From contig JAQJVL010000284.1 of the NCBI GenBank assembly GCA_035578905.1, positions 496,001 to 560,000 of the forward strand: 64,000 bases of DNA. The letters are read 5' to 3'. Shown here piece by piece: positions 1 through 10,831 of the stretch. This DNA is from Stictocephala bisonia (taxonomy: Eukaryota; Arthropoda; Insecta; Hemiptera; Membracidae). Position 1 is the first letter of the stretch; each line of letters opens with the position of its first letter. The position numbers and the translations under genes were made by a program. Under the pieces are notes generated by a model. It had not been told where the DNA came from, made no database searches, and was given only the letters and a program-made list of their open reading frames with translations.

Positions 1-589
1 CTCCCAAGAGATTGTCAAACTTTCTGAGAGGCTCTTTGACTAGCCTTCTTAGAGGAGTAACATTGTGATTGATGTTTCCTAGGCCGGTAGAAAAAAGTAC
101 GCAATATTTGCAGTATAGCCCTCTGTCTTTATGTGATAGGACTAGCCAATGAAATGTTTCAAAGTGGGATCTCTGGGCATATTTTTTTGTAGGCTTTCCC
201 TTTTTTGTAACTTCATTGTAAGGAAACTGGTAGTTTGGAGGAGGAGTCCATGGTTTCTCTAACAATGCAGCCTTCGAGTGATCGTCCAAACTGTTTACAG
301 TTACACCAACATAAAAACCAATGTCGCTGGAATATTCGGCCTGAGTGTTTGAGGTGTCCACTGTTTCGTGTGCATTTGCAGCCAGTAGAACAGTAGGGCC
401 CATAGAGCTACTGGCACTTCCCGAAATACCGGTACGTGTTTCTATCGAAGTGTTTCCATCATCAATGGTTGTGTCTTCCAAGTTAGCATCAATTGAAGGC
501 TTAGGTCTTTTTGAGAAAAATGAAGAAATCTTCCTGCACGCTGGAAAACTGCGTTTCTGTGATGCGCTGGGTTGCGGGACTGGATCACC
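1..589 (-). CDS. hAT transposase, N-terminal exon with TTF-type zinc finger (partial)
   Basis: The minus-strand frame is open from 589 to the window edge, about 196 codons. It opens after a plausible splice acceptor (gggttttgtag before 589). The order is: a Ser/Lys-rich N-terminus with RKISSFFSKRPKPS, a variable acidic linker, then the conserved block PWTPPPNYQFPYN, KGKPTKKYAQRSHFE, WLVLSHKDRGLYCKYCVLF and LRRLVKEPL. This W-P-P-x-YxFP, CxxC and LxxLV pattern is that of TTF-type zinc-finger hAT transposases (zinc finger MYM-type 1-like proteins). The domain binds DNA at the transposon ends. The catalytic RNase H-like part lies off the left edge. No frameshift or stop is seen, so this copy may be young. 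Confidence 0.72.
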
Positions 590-2617
590 CTACAAAACCC
601 AACAGAGTTGCCGAAAACGTAATATCTTATCATTTTTAGCACCATTATGAAACATGTCAACAAATTGAAAATTAACATTTGAAAGGCAAGACAGGAGGGG
701 GATAGAAAATTATTTTATTCTGCAGTTTACTGTTTAATATCCCCTACGGCCCTACAATACAGTCAGAGATCCAATGACCCTTTCCTCATTATAAAAGTAC
801 AAATCGACCCCCCTCAAAAATCTGGATTTTTGAAAAATCCCATCTTATCCGGTGCCTTCCCCCTATAAAGAACCAAATTTCAAGTCTCTCACTAAGCCAA
901 AAATAATCTGGGCTGTATAATAGTAGGAAGAGGTATTTGACATATATATATATATATAAAAATAAAAAGGAAGAAAATAAAAAGAGGGCGTTTGTACATG
1001 ATATTTTGGTTTATTTTGTTACTTTTAAATGTTGTATAAACTAAATATTGTACAAAACCACTCTTTTCATTTCTTTTTTATTTTCCTGTTATTCTAAACA
1101 ATCTATGTATTTAATATTAAAATAAAATAATAATAAAAGACCCTTGGAAAAATAGGTAGAGGTTTATAAAAAAAAAAAACTATCTAACAAATTTTATTTG
1201 ATAAACTCCTAAGGTGATTTATGTTTAATTTATTTCAATATACTACTGAAAAGACCCTTTTAATCCCAAATTAAGTAGGCTATATAATATATATTTTTCA
1301 AAAGAAAAACGCCTACAACAAAATTATAATAGTTTTAAAAACATTTGAAAACAACACAAGTGATATCAATGCATTTGATTAGCAATGCAGCCCTCTTTGA
1401 TCAAATTTGCTTACGCTTTATTGTCAATAAATAAACAATATATCGTTATTTGTATATTTATGCAAACAAATAATTGTCAAGGACATAATTGGGTAAATAT
1501 GGCCTTTTAAAACTAAGTCTCCAGTCAACAATATCAACGTATTAATTTATTAATAACATGTTTATTATTTATTAATAAAACACAATTTAATAATTCTGAA
1601 GCCTCCACAAAAATTCAAACAAACATTTTCTGGAATATTATTAAATATTGTTTACAAAAAAAATATTAAAAGGTGCTTTGCACAATACAATAATACAATA
1701 AGTCTTTCAATTAATGCAGTACTTCGTACTTTTTATGAGAAATAATGGAGGTACTTGTTTTGCTTTACATTGGTCTTATAGGACGTAATTCAAGGTCACG
1801 TCCTGCAATGCGCACTCTCAGGAAGAGCGTTTATGAAAAGAAAACTGAAAATTTTCATAATTTAGTCGTATTTTGACAAGAAGTTAATCTAGGGTTTATT
1901 GAAAGAAATGTAAAGTCTTAACAGAATTCGTCAATTATTACTTTTGAGTTATAACGTAAACAAACATACAAACCCATGCACACACACACGGACCAAAATT
2001 GTTCATCTCAAAACGTAGGGCTTCACTAACTCTTATCGAATAACAAAACTTAAAACTGCTTACCATATTCGTAAATCCTTTTGAAAAACGCAGTCAAACT
2101 GTCAACAGACGTGGCCTACATACTAAATTTGGCAAAACACTCACACTTTAATTAAAGGAAACACAAACTGATAGCAAACAAAAATACAAAATTGATAGTG
2201 AGTGTCAGAGCAAAACAAAAGGGAATCACAAAATATACCGGGCTGTCAACTTCCCTTCTCGCCGGCTCGCTACTGACTACTGTGTGACCTTGAGGCAGAC
2301 AGCCACCTGTATCTGTGTGATGAGTCACCAGTCGCCACTGTGATGCCACCCTCACTAGTCGTTATAAACTACTCTAGACAGCCAACAAGCTAGAGCAACA
2401 GTTTAGTTGCACGTGAATGATTACTGAATACTGAACCACTAACACAATCTTGACCTTGATTACAAGGGGGTGATATTGTGGATATATTAATTTTAAATCT
2501 ACTATTGAGTAGAATTGCAATTATAAAATATTGTAACAATATATTTTGAAAAAAAGTTTTAAGGAAATTTGGGGGGGGGTCATGACCCCTGTGACCCCCC
2601 CCCTATATCCGCCACTG
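1..2617 (-). mobile_element. hAT-superfamily transposon, 5' part (runs off the left edge)
   Basis: Reading the minus strand from 2617, the sequence starts CAGTGGCGGATATAGGGGG, a terminal inverted repeat typical of hAT elements of the ZMYM/TTF type. A transposase exon in the same orientation lies at 1-589. About 2 kb of AT-rich non-coding sequence separates the terminus from that exon, and no other coding exon was recognised in it. The 8 bases outside the terminus (gcgctact, 2618-2625) are the expected target duplication, but the other end is outside the window. The element interrupts an older hAT remnant (2618-3420). The long leader could itself contain insertions. Confidence 0.65.
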
Positions 2618-3420
2618 GCGCTACTTCGAGATTGGGAAAGTGGTAAATAGCTCGTTACATCTTATGAACATGTTAACCTCATGCCTTTCAGTTAAAGGTG
2701 CATCTTTAAATTGGAACACTCGTTTACAAATTCTTCACTGATATCCTCTGAAAAAACTTTACCAACTTCGTTGCAGCCTTCGCAGTAGATTCATTTGAAG
2801 ACTCCTTCGACGGCAACACCAGAGGTGACAAAACTTCAAAGCGGTCCGACAATACCTCGTATGCTTTTTGTGCCTACTCAAGTTTGATTTCAATGAATCA
2901 GTGATTTTAAGATACACTTTAATTCTTAAAGCTGACCTTCCTTCAAATTTGACTTCATTCTCATCTGTTTCATCAGGAAATATTTTGCGTTTTCTAATTC
3001 TAAAATAAATGAGAGTTTCACATCCAAGAAGAGCAGTGATATTGTTCATATTAATTTTAGGAAATTTGTCTCTTTTTTTCATTGATAAATGCTTCTGAAG
3101 TGTGAGTCTGTTTTGTAGCCGTTGAAAGATGCACGGTCTTCTTTAGTAAGTTGTCACTATACTTGTCAAGTCTTAAGGATGTCTCTGATGAGTGATGACT
3201 AGACAAAAACAAAAAAGAGTTCAGTGTCCAAGTTAGGGAAGAGGGAGGGAGACAGGGGAGGAGGATGTGATCGGCTGGTAATTGTAACGAAGTGCTCCAT
3301 GAGGAGAATAATTTAGGCTTTGCGTAGGATTTAAGGGTAAGAGGACAGAATAATTTTTTTGGGAACAGAGTAGCTTTTTTTGCTGTTTCCAAATTGAGAT
3401 TTTATTTAGAGTGGAACATT
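2618..3420 (-). pseudogene. hAT transposase remnant, C-terminal half, cut by a younger hAT
   Basis: The minus-strand translation has a decayed C-terminal hAT region: KKTVHLSTATKQTHTSEAF near 3110-3160, then NNITALLGCETLIYFRIRK and FPDETDENEVKFEGRSALR around 2930-3050, and a downstream piece matching RSNELxTTF near 2640-2660. The same blocks occur in the copy at 38292-39422, so the two belong to one family. Several frames are needed to read it. The homology stops abruptly at 2618, where the TIR of the younger element begins, so the remnant was the insertion target. Confidence 0.6.
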
Positions 3421-5290
3421 AAAACAAAACTAATCAAAACAATATTGTAAAAAAAAGTCAGCCCATTGGGGCCTGATTGCCACATAACCTTTTACACAAT
3501 CCAGCATAATTAGAAAAAATAGATGACATTGTCAATATTTAAAGTTTACTAATTCTAAACATTTAATGTTAAAATAGCGTTTTAACAGATCAAATCAACA
3601 ATACAAAAAAATAGAAGATTCATGAAGTAGCATTATGAAATAAGAAAGAAAAGTTTTTTACTAAACATTTTCTTACCTCTATTTCCTGATCTATTTTTAT
3701 TCATTTGCCAAACTGACATTATAGCATTAAAGGATAGAGTGCTCTATGCTATAGACAAGTCTGTTTTTATTACTAACTATGGTATTGAAACAAGAACTGA
3801 TATATAATACAACTGAACAAATGATTGATAAGGTATAATTAATAGTTGAAAATATTTTGTAATTGAATTCAGAAAGTGAAGAGCTAGACAATCAAGATAA
3901 ATACCCTTAAATTGATTAGTAACATTTATCCTTTAACCCAAGGTCTGTGGTTCAATGCATGTGCGTGATTTGCAAGTTTAACGTTTATATTACATAATGA
4001 GTAAACAATGCAAATGTGCACTTAAATTGAACCACATACCTTGGGTTTGTAAGTGTATTGTTTTACAACTAAATATATTTTTGACACTGCTAATTTCATC
4101 TCAAGTAGGATTATAAAATGTGATTCCCCATTTAGATTTTTAAATTAGCATATTATTTTCTGATATAAATTACAAGCAAGTGAACTTCTCTAAACACAAC
4201 ATTATTGTAATTATAAAAATGTACAAATACTATCTTGATTGATTTTGACAAACCACATTTACTGTCTGTAGAACAGAGAGACACACAAGGGAAAATTTCT
4301 ATTATTTATTTACTATCAATACAAGAATTATACCTACATATATGTATAAATAATATAATAAACATATATGCAACGACAACTAAGATATTATGGGTCTAAA
4401 AGTATGCAGCAAATAACATTATATAGAGCTACTATACAATTTTATACATGAATGTTTGTATATATTTAACAGAATATATAGATTTTTCAAAGAAGGGGGT
4501 TTTAAGTTTTTAGAAAATTCAATCTTATTTAAATAAACAATAAATTTAATATCTTGGCATAACCAAAATACTTTAAAAAAACCATATGAAATGAAAAATG
4601 GCTTAATTGACAAAGTGGTGAGGGGGGTCCTCTCTTACACTTAACCAACAATAACAACTACAAAATCAGGTTAGAACATAATAAACAAATAAAATAATTT
4701 ACTTAGCACATTTACTAGTCAAATTAATTAATTAATTTTGTATCTATTATTTTTAAATAACAAAAGCATTATAATAAGTATATAAAAATAAACGAAATTT
4801 AAAACAGAGGATAAATTAAAATTTACTTAGTAAAAAAATTTAATTTTAGTAGACGACAAATTAAATTTAATCAACATTCATAACTTTCCATAAATATAGT
4901 CCCATATCTATTTAAATAACACTTATTTTTATCTTTAAGATTAATAATAACTCATTTAATTTTAATATTTACAATACAGCAAGTTTAGGTACTCTCAGAT
5001 TAGGTGCCTCACAAATATTGCATTAACTAAAAGCAAATCACTTTTGTGTATATAAATGTGGTTATAAATATAAAAATGCCTTAATTTCTCATAAACTTGA
5101 TTCTAATTTCTTGTAGTTTAAAATCGGTTTACAAAAAATATAAAAGTAAGCACAGCACTATTCAAATAGTGTATTTTTCATATTGTTTGTATAGTAAATT
5201 AAAGTGATGGACTTAAATATAATTTCTTTCAGATTGTGTTTAATATTGAAATTAAATTCCAAAGATCAACATTAATACTGATCATGTTAA
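3421..5290. other. AT-rich stretch without recognised gene
   Basis: Very AT-rich sequence with only short chance open frames. No conserved coding block, RNA gene or clear terminal repeat was seen. Confidence 0.5.
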
Positions 5291-5740
5291 GTCGGCACTG
5301 GTGGTGCAGTGCTGTAACTCAGCTATTTGGGGGAGAAAGTGTTTGGGAGATTGTAGGCGATAGGTTCCATGCTCGGTCCTCTTAATACCAACATGGCATC
5401 CGCTCAGTAGTTGCCATCGACGTGGACACTACTAGAGAAGTCTGGGGTGTCCATGTTGGATGGTAGTCAAAGTCAGATGTTGTGTAGGGAAGAGAACTCG
5501 GTGTCAGACTTGTCAGTTAGCTGAAAATCAGACCAACACTACGTGGTTCGGATTCCACGTAAAGCTGTAGGTCCCATAGTTGCTCTGGCTATTGGGCTAT
5601 TAATAAATAGTCCTTTCTGATCTAAGTCAAGCTCAGATAGCAACAATGCCTACACTCGTTCATCTACAATCATCACACTCATTCATCCCTCATATTCGCC
5701 CAAATCTCTATGATTGGCATCTTATAAATGAATAATGAAT
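5291..5740 (+). repeat. SINE-like interspersed repeat, family A, copy 1
   Basis: Starts gtcggcactggtggtgcagt and ends in a gcatcttataaatgaataa tail. Near-identical blocks recur at 16398-16848 (+), 47777-48224 (-), 53962-54350 (-) and 44728-45060 (-). The middle holds a stem-loop resembling a tRNA T-arm (cgtggttcggattccacg), a possible Pol III B-box. The 3' part (attgggctattaataa, then catcacactcattc and cccatatcttgacgatcggc in other copies) is shared with the tRNA-headed SINEs near 38 kb. No coding capacity. Confidence 0.7.
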
Positions 5741-6610
5741 CAAGAGAGAAGAAGATTTATTTGCTCACAGCTGATATGCCCATCACAAAAAATGAGAGTA
5801 CCACATCAAAATTAGTAAAATAATGTATGCAACAGCTACACATAAAATAATTGGAAATGAGAGCTCAAAAATTAAATATTATACAAAAATAATTGAGTAA
5901 AGTCTTAAAAGGTAAAAGTGTAACCCCAAATACAAATTAAATTGCTAAAATTATATTAAATATTTGTATTTTCTTTTATTTCCACTCTGAACCGAGCCAT
6001 AAAAATGAGAACAACATAATATTTTTAACTACGCACAATGTATTAAAATAAAGTTTGGTAGAAAGGCACGGGAAATAAACTAGGAAATTAATAGAAAAAA
6101 ATTTTAATATATACTGAACTCTTCTTTTTTTGTTACATTAGTCAAATTAAAATATATATTCCAAAGGTATTTTGATCTAAATACATCTTAACAACTATTA
6201 AACATTTTAAAATTCATTGGATACAATTTTACAACAAACACCAAACTATCTATAATTACTTAAGAATAGTTATTTTCAATAATATTTGAAAAGTTAAGGG
6301 TAAACTCACAAAGAGAATGTCCAAGTGGTCGGCATCTTGTGATAAAGCAGCAGCCAGCTGTAATGGGGTCATAGAACTTTCACTGAACCTCTGCTGAGAG
6401 ACATAAAGACTTACGCTTGCTTGTAAGTATAGCTGGTACAGACACTGTGTCAGTGTACATTGGGTCAAGGTTGATCAGTCACTCACCTTGCTTTCCACTC
6501 TAGTTGATAAGCTTCTTAATATCGAACAGATTGTGCTAAGCATGTTCAATTGTTGTTTGAAAGTTATTTATTAGCATTGGACTGTTCATGATAGAAACAT
6601 TACAATATTT
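5741..6610. other. AT-rich stretch without recognised gene
   Basis: No coding, RNA or mobile-element signature was seen between the SINE and the LINE. Confidence 0.4.
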
Positions 6611-6615
6611 CTAAA

Positions 6616-7796
6616 GCATCTTTGAATTGGCTGAAATCTTACTTAACACATCGATTCCAAAGAACAGTAATATTTAAAAACAACGTTAAATATTTTTCAA
6701 ATTGGAAAAAATGTCACTGTCGTGTTCCCCAGGGATCAATATTGGGGCCTCTTTTGTTTCTAATATATGTTAATGATCTGCCTTCTAACCTTCTTTCCAA
6801 ACTCATATTATATGCAGACGATACCACCGCCTAACTGAAATCTAAAAATTCTAGTATATTACAAAATTTATTGAACAGTATTTTTGAAGAACTTAACAGT
6901 TGGTTTATGGCCAATGGTCTTACACTAAATTACACAAAAACTCAAATAATGCATTTTAAGACAAGCCAAAATAGGGAAAATTATGACTTACGTATAAGTT
7001 TTAAGGGTACAGATATAAAGAACAACTACAACATTTTTAGGAATGAAAATACAAAATAATTTAAATTGGAATGAGCATATATGTAGTTTAGCAAAAGGTT
7101 TCAATACAATCTGTTTTCAGATGCAAATCCTACAGAATATAACTGACCTTAAAACAAAGTTAATAGTATATTTTTCGTTATTTGTTTCAAGGATGCAATA
7201 TGGAATAGAGTTCTGGGGTAACGGCTCAAATCCTGAAACCATTTTCAAAATTCAAAAAAATCTTAGAATTATGACCTTCTCTGACAATAGCAAATCTTCT
7301 AGAACAATATTTACTGAACTAAAAACCTTCTTTAAACATTTTAAATGTTTACTATTTGTCAAAAATAATTTTGAAAATTTTATGAATGAAAATAACCACC
7401 ATAATTATTTGATTAGAAACAAACATGATTTTCAGCTGCCCATGCACAAGCTTACTTCTCTATAAAAACTGCCTCATTATTTGAGAAGAAAATTATATAA
7501 TAAAATCTCACAAAAAATTAAGTCTATTGAAAAAGTTTACTTATTTAAAAAAGAAGTTAGTAAACTAACTGCTTGTCAGTAAAGCTTATTATAGTATAAA
7601 AGAGTTCTTGGAAGATGTTTTGTAATATTATATTACAGTATCATACTTTAAAATTAGTAATTTGTGTCATTTATTGTAGTTTTAAGAGAACTTGAATATA
7701 ACTTTGTTCTTATAATTTTTGACTATTCACCTGTTTTTTTCAGCTTTTGCTGTATTGTAAACGTTATGTGAATAAAACATTGACTATTGACTATTG
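6616..7796 (+). pseudogene. 5'-truncated non-LTR retrotransposon (jockey/CR1-like) reverse transcriptase
   Basis: The translation shows WLKSYLTHRFQRTV, then the RT fingers/palm motif CRVPQGSILGPLLFLIYVND, then the catalytic box LILYADDTTA. Downstream is the thumb region (LNSWFMANGLTLNYTKTQ) and, after a frame change near 7045-7060, a block ending LFVSRMQYGIEFWGN typical of jockey/CR1 LINEs. There is an in-frame stop at 6832-6834 directly after YADDT. The 3' untranslated part ends with an AATAAA (about 7772) and a short tail of ttgacta repeats at 7778-7796, as in LINEs with simple-repeat tails. The endonuclease and ORF1 are missing, so this is a dead 5'-truncated copy. Confidence 0.85.
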
Positions 7797-8004
7797 ATAG
7801 ATAATAAATATTTGAAGATTTGCATGTAAAAATTAAGACAATTAAAACAAGATTGGATGTTATGAAAGAAATAAGCTGTTAAGACAATAAATACATACAA
7901 TACAAAAAATAATATCACAAGTAGTTTCAGATTCATTCAGTAAACAGATGTATTAGACAACAAGTAGAATAAACTATGTTAGTATGTGTTGGCCCTGAAT
8001 ACAT

Positions 8005-8040
8005 GTGACCCACCCACCCACCCATACACGTACAGTGGAT
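8005..8040 (+). repeat. Single unit of the dispersed GC-rich minisatellite
   Basis: One isolated unit (cccacccacccatacacg, then tacagtgg) of the ~36-bp minisatellite that forms arrays at 8398, 25295, 42375, 56080, 58207 and 58568. Confidence 0.7.
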
Positions 8041-8397
8041 AAAGGAAAAAGGAAAAATTCAAGGATAAAAGTCGGAGCTATAAAAGAGCTGTCTGCCACC
8101 AACCAAGTTCAAACTGGAATTCCAATTTCATTTGATAATTCATTTTCACTAATATCGGCACATCGAAAATGTCTCCATTTACCACAGTAATCACATAAAA
8201 TACTTTTAAACCAATTTTATTACATTTACTACATTTCACATCCCTAAAAATTATACTTCTTGACGGACTCGACACTGACGCTGTTTTACTACCGGCCACC
8301 ATCTTGTCTTTCTCTAAGATGGCTGTGTTTAAAACCTCAACATGCAGCTTTTCTAGTTGAAGGTTAGTGCATTGAGTCTATAAAAAAAAATATACAG

Positions 8398-8781
8398 TAA
8401 CCCACCCGCCCCCCCTTACACATACAGTGGTATTGACCCACCCACCCACCCATACACGTACAGTGGTATTGACCTACCCACCCACCCACCCATACACATA
8501 CAGTGGTATTGATTAGGAGTAGCATTGACCCACCCGCCCGCCCATGCACGTACAGTAGCATTGACCCACCCGCGCGTCCATACACGTAGAGTAGCATTGA
8601 CCCACCCATCCGCCCATGCATGTACAGTAGCATTGACCCACCCGCGCGTCCATACACATACAGTTGTATTGACCCACCCACCTGCCCATACACGTAGAGT
8701 GGCATTGACCCACCCGCGCGCCCATACACGTAGAGTAACATTGACCCACCCGCCCGCCCATACACGTAGAGTAGCATTGAG
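8398..8781 (+). repeat. Minisatellite array, ~36-bp unit, about 10 copies
   Basis: Tandem units of the form cagtggtattgacccaccc followed by gcccacccatacacgta. The units differ slightly (gtagcattg against gtggtattg; gcccg against gcgcg). The C-rich strand is plus, so the minus strand carries runs such as GGGTGGGCGGGTGGG, a canonical G-quadruplex motif in most units. Open frames across it in several phases are an artefact of a unit length divisible by three. It ends next to the palindrome at 8796. Confidence 0.92.
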
Positions 8782-8795
8782 TGTTTAAGAAATAG

Positions 8796-9532
8796 TAGCT
8801 TCAAGTGTTTAAGAAACAAACACAACGTTTCGACAGGCATAACAAACTCCTGTCGTCTTCAGGTGTACTTACTAACTTAGCCTACATCTAAAACTACTTT
8901 TTTTCTCCTTAACCCATTCTAATTCAAGAAAAGATACTTAACACTACATGCTTAGATACTATGGATTACTGTTATGAAAGTCAAACGTTCTGAAAAACTA
9001 AAAAAAGTATCATACATAACATAATAATTATACAAAATATAAAGCACAATATACTTGAAAGTTCGTCTTTGACGGTTGTGGTGAGTTGTAGTGGTGCGTG
9101 GACTCCTTTAGTGGATTTGGAAGCTGGTTGGATAAGTTAAATATTTTGTCTATTTAATTTTTTCTTTGTGTTTTCTAAAATTTTTTCATATTTTGCATTT
9201 ATTTTGTATCTCATTGAATAGTTTGTCTATTTAATAAAATGCTCTGTGTTTTGTTGAACAGTTTCATATTTTGTATTTCATATTGTGTTTTATATTTTAT
9301 ATAATTATTATGTTACGTGTGATTCTTTTTTAGTTTTTTAAGAACATTTGACTTTCATAATAGTAATCCGTAGGATCTATGCATATAGTGTTGTTGTCTC
9401 TTTTCTTGAATTAGAATGGGTTAAGGAGAAAAAAGTAGTTCTAGATGTAGGCTAAGTTAGTAAGTACACCTGAAGATGACATGAGTTTGTTATACCTGTC
9501 GAAACGTTGTGTTTTTTCTCAAACACTAGAAG
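8796..9532. mobile_element. Long inverted-repeat (foldback) element with ribozyme-like ends
   Basis: Two diverged arms of about 240-260 bp in inverted orientation (8796-9055 and 9275-9532) enclose a T-rich spacer. The right arm reads cacctgaagatgacatgag, a loop, then cctgtcgaaacgttgtg. The left arm has the same on minus with a perfect 6-bp stem (GACAGG/CCTGTC) between CTGAAGA and GAAAC. This CTGAAGA-hairpin-GAAAC core resembles a hammerhead ribozyme, as found in the terminal repeats of Penelope-like retroelements. No protein is encoded. Probably a head-to-head pair of heavily 5'-truncated retroelement copies. Confidence 0.7.
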
Positions 9533-9739
9533 CATTGGAAATCAAAATATTATTATCTCATGTTCAATTATCTGTATATTTCCAGATGAGACCCAATCTG
9601 ATTTCATCAGTATTTTTACATTTCAGTATAACTAATTTCTAAAAATAGAAAAAAGTTTTTGCTAGCCCTCCTTTTTTTTATTCTCATGTAGCTTCCCTCA
9701 GGTATCACTTCAGTGTGGGTGTATCATCAGCACAATGTA

Positions 9740-9962
9740 TCATAAGCCTGGCAAGGAAGCTGTTTGCTGAGGTAATTGTATTCCTAATATTTTAGGGTAA
9801 TTTGTACCTCTCCTAAAGATATTAATAACTGGAATAGATGACGAAGGACTAACCAATTTATAGTGTTCTCCAAAAGGTAAAAGGTTAAGTTCAACCTTAA
9901 GTATGTTAATCTTCTTAGAAAACTCTCCTAATAGCACTATTTTGGCGTTTTGGATAGTAAAA
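9740..9962 (-). CDS. Unrecognised open segment, possible terminal exon
   Basis: A minus-strand frame of about 74 codons runs from just after a TGA near 9963 to a TGA at 9740. It has protein-like composition with blocks LNLLPFGEHYKLVSPSSS, VINIFRRGTNYPKILG and QQTASLPGL at the C-terminus. No family is recognised and no clear upstream exon was found. It may be the last exon of a gene, or a fragment of a mobile element given the surroundings. Start not determined. Confidence 0.25.
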
Positions 9963-10740
9963 TGCAGTCAATAAATTACAAAATATAATCAAGTATAAAA
10001 ATCACATTAATATTAAAAAAAAACAAAATATTCAATAAGATTATGCTTTATAGCAAAACAAAACTCAAAAATTACAAAATTCATTTAAGGGAAAAATATA
10101 TATTATTTTGGATTGTAATTTAATTTAAAACAAAAGAGATACGATACATAAATTTTTATCAAAATTAATAATTATCACTGTTTTTTTTAAATTAATTTTA
10201 ACACTAAGGAGTTAAGACACTATATATGGCAGCTTGCAAAAACATTCTAAAAGGAAAAAACAATTCTTTGCCAAAATATTTGTGAGGAATAAGGTTTTTT
10301 ATTTGGTTTGACATTTTGATTATAATTTTGTCCAAGAAAAGATTTTGTGCAAAATAACTAAAATTATGGCTGAGAAATGGCTGTGAAAAGAGTACATACA
10401 TCAGATTGTACAAAGAAAGAAGATATTTGGTGGCAAATAAAGATGTCAGCAAGTTGTACTCACCAGGTGGGAGGGAAAGTTGGGCTCACGTAGTTGTGGG
10501 ATAGTTGAGGGGAATGGTGGGTTAGTTGACTGCTCAGCGCTCAGGTGGATAAATGACTACAACAATTGTTACATTCTGCGTCTACTGGTATAAATGTTAC
10601 TTTACATGTGTAATAAAACTTTAGCTACAAAACATTACATATCCATATTATTTTTTTAAAAATATTCCATTTGTAAATTGAAATTCCTGAGATTATTTGT
10701 CATATTTATAATACTTTAAAAATATATATAAAAAAAAGAC
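9963..10740. other. AT-rich stretch without recognised gene
   Basis: Short chance frames only; no repeat family or coding signature was recognised. Confidence 0.4.
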
Positions 10741-10831
10741 AATTCACGTTTTTACTACTTTCGACCAAACTCAGCACAGCATGATAACAAATGGCATCTT
10801 TACTATTTCTGAACACATTCAGCACAGCACA
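10741..10831 (+). repeat. ~43-bp tandem repeat, left part, split by piggyBac
   Basis: About two diverged units (tttttactactttcgacc, cagcatgataacaaatggc). They continue on the right of the piggyBac at 13199-13350, showing that the transposon inserted inside the array. Confidence 0.65.

Noticed and set aside
345..678. Open frames on plus (345-650) and minus (442-678)
   Set aside because: Shadows of the hAT TTF-domain exon, which is in a different minus-strand frame.
8398..8781. CRISPR array
   Set aside because: Regular repeats, but with no unique spacers, in a eukaryotic genome; it is a minisatellite. The same applies to the 120-bp repeat at 23196.
8364..8840. Long open frames with CTYMGGWVGQYH-type repeats over the minisatellites (also at 25278-25508, 56087-56297 and 58125-58794)
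   Set aside because: They are open in several frames on both strands because the unit length is a multiple of three and lacks stops. Translation of a tandem repeat, not genes.
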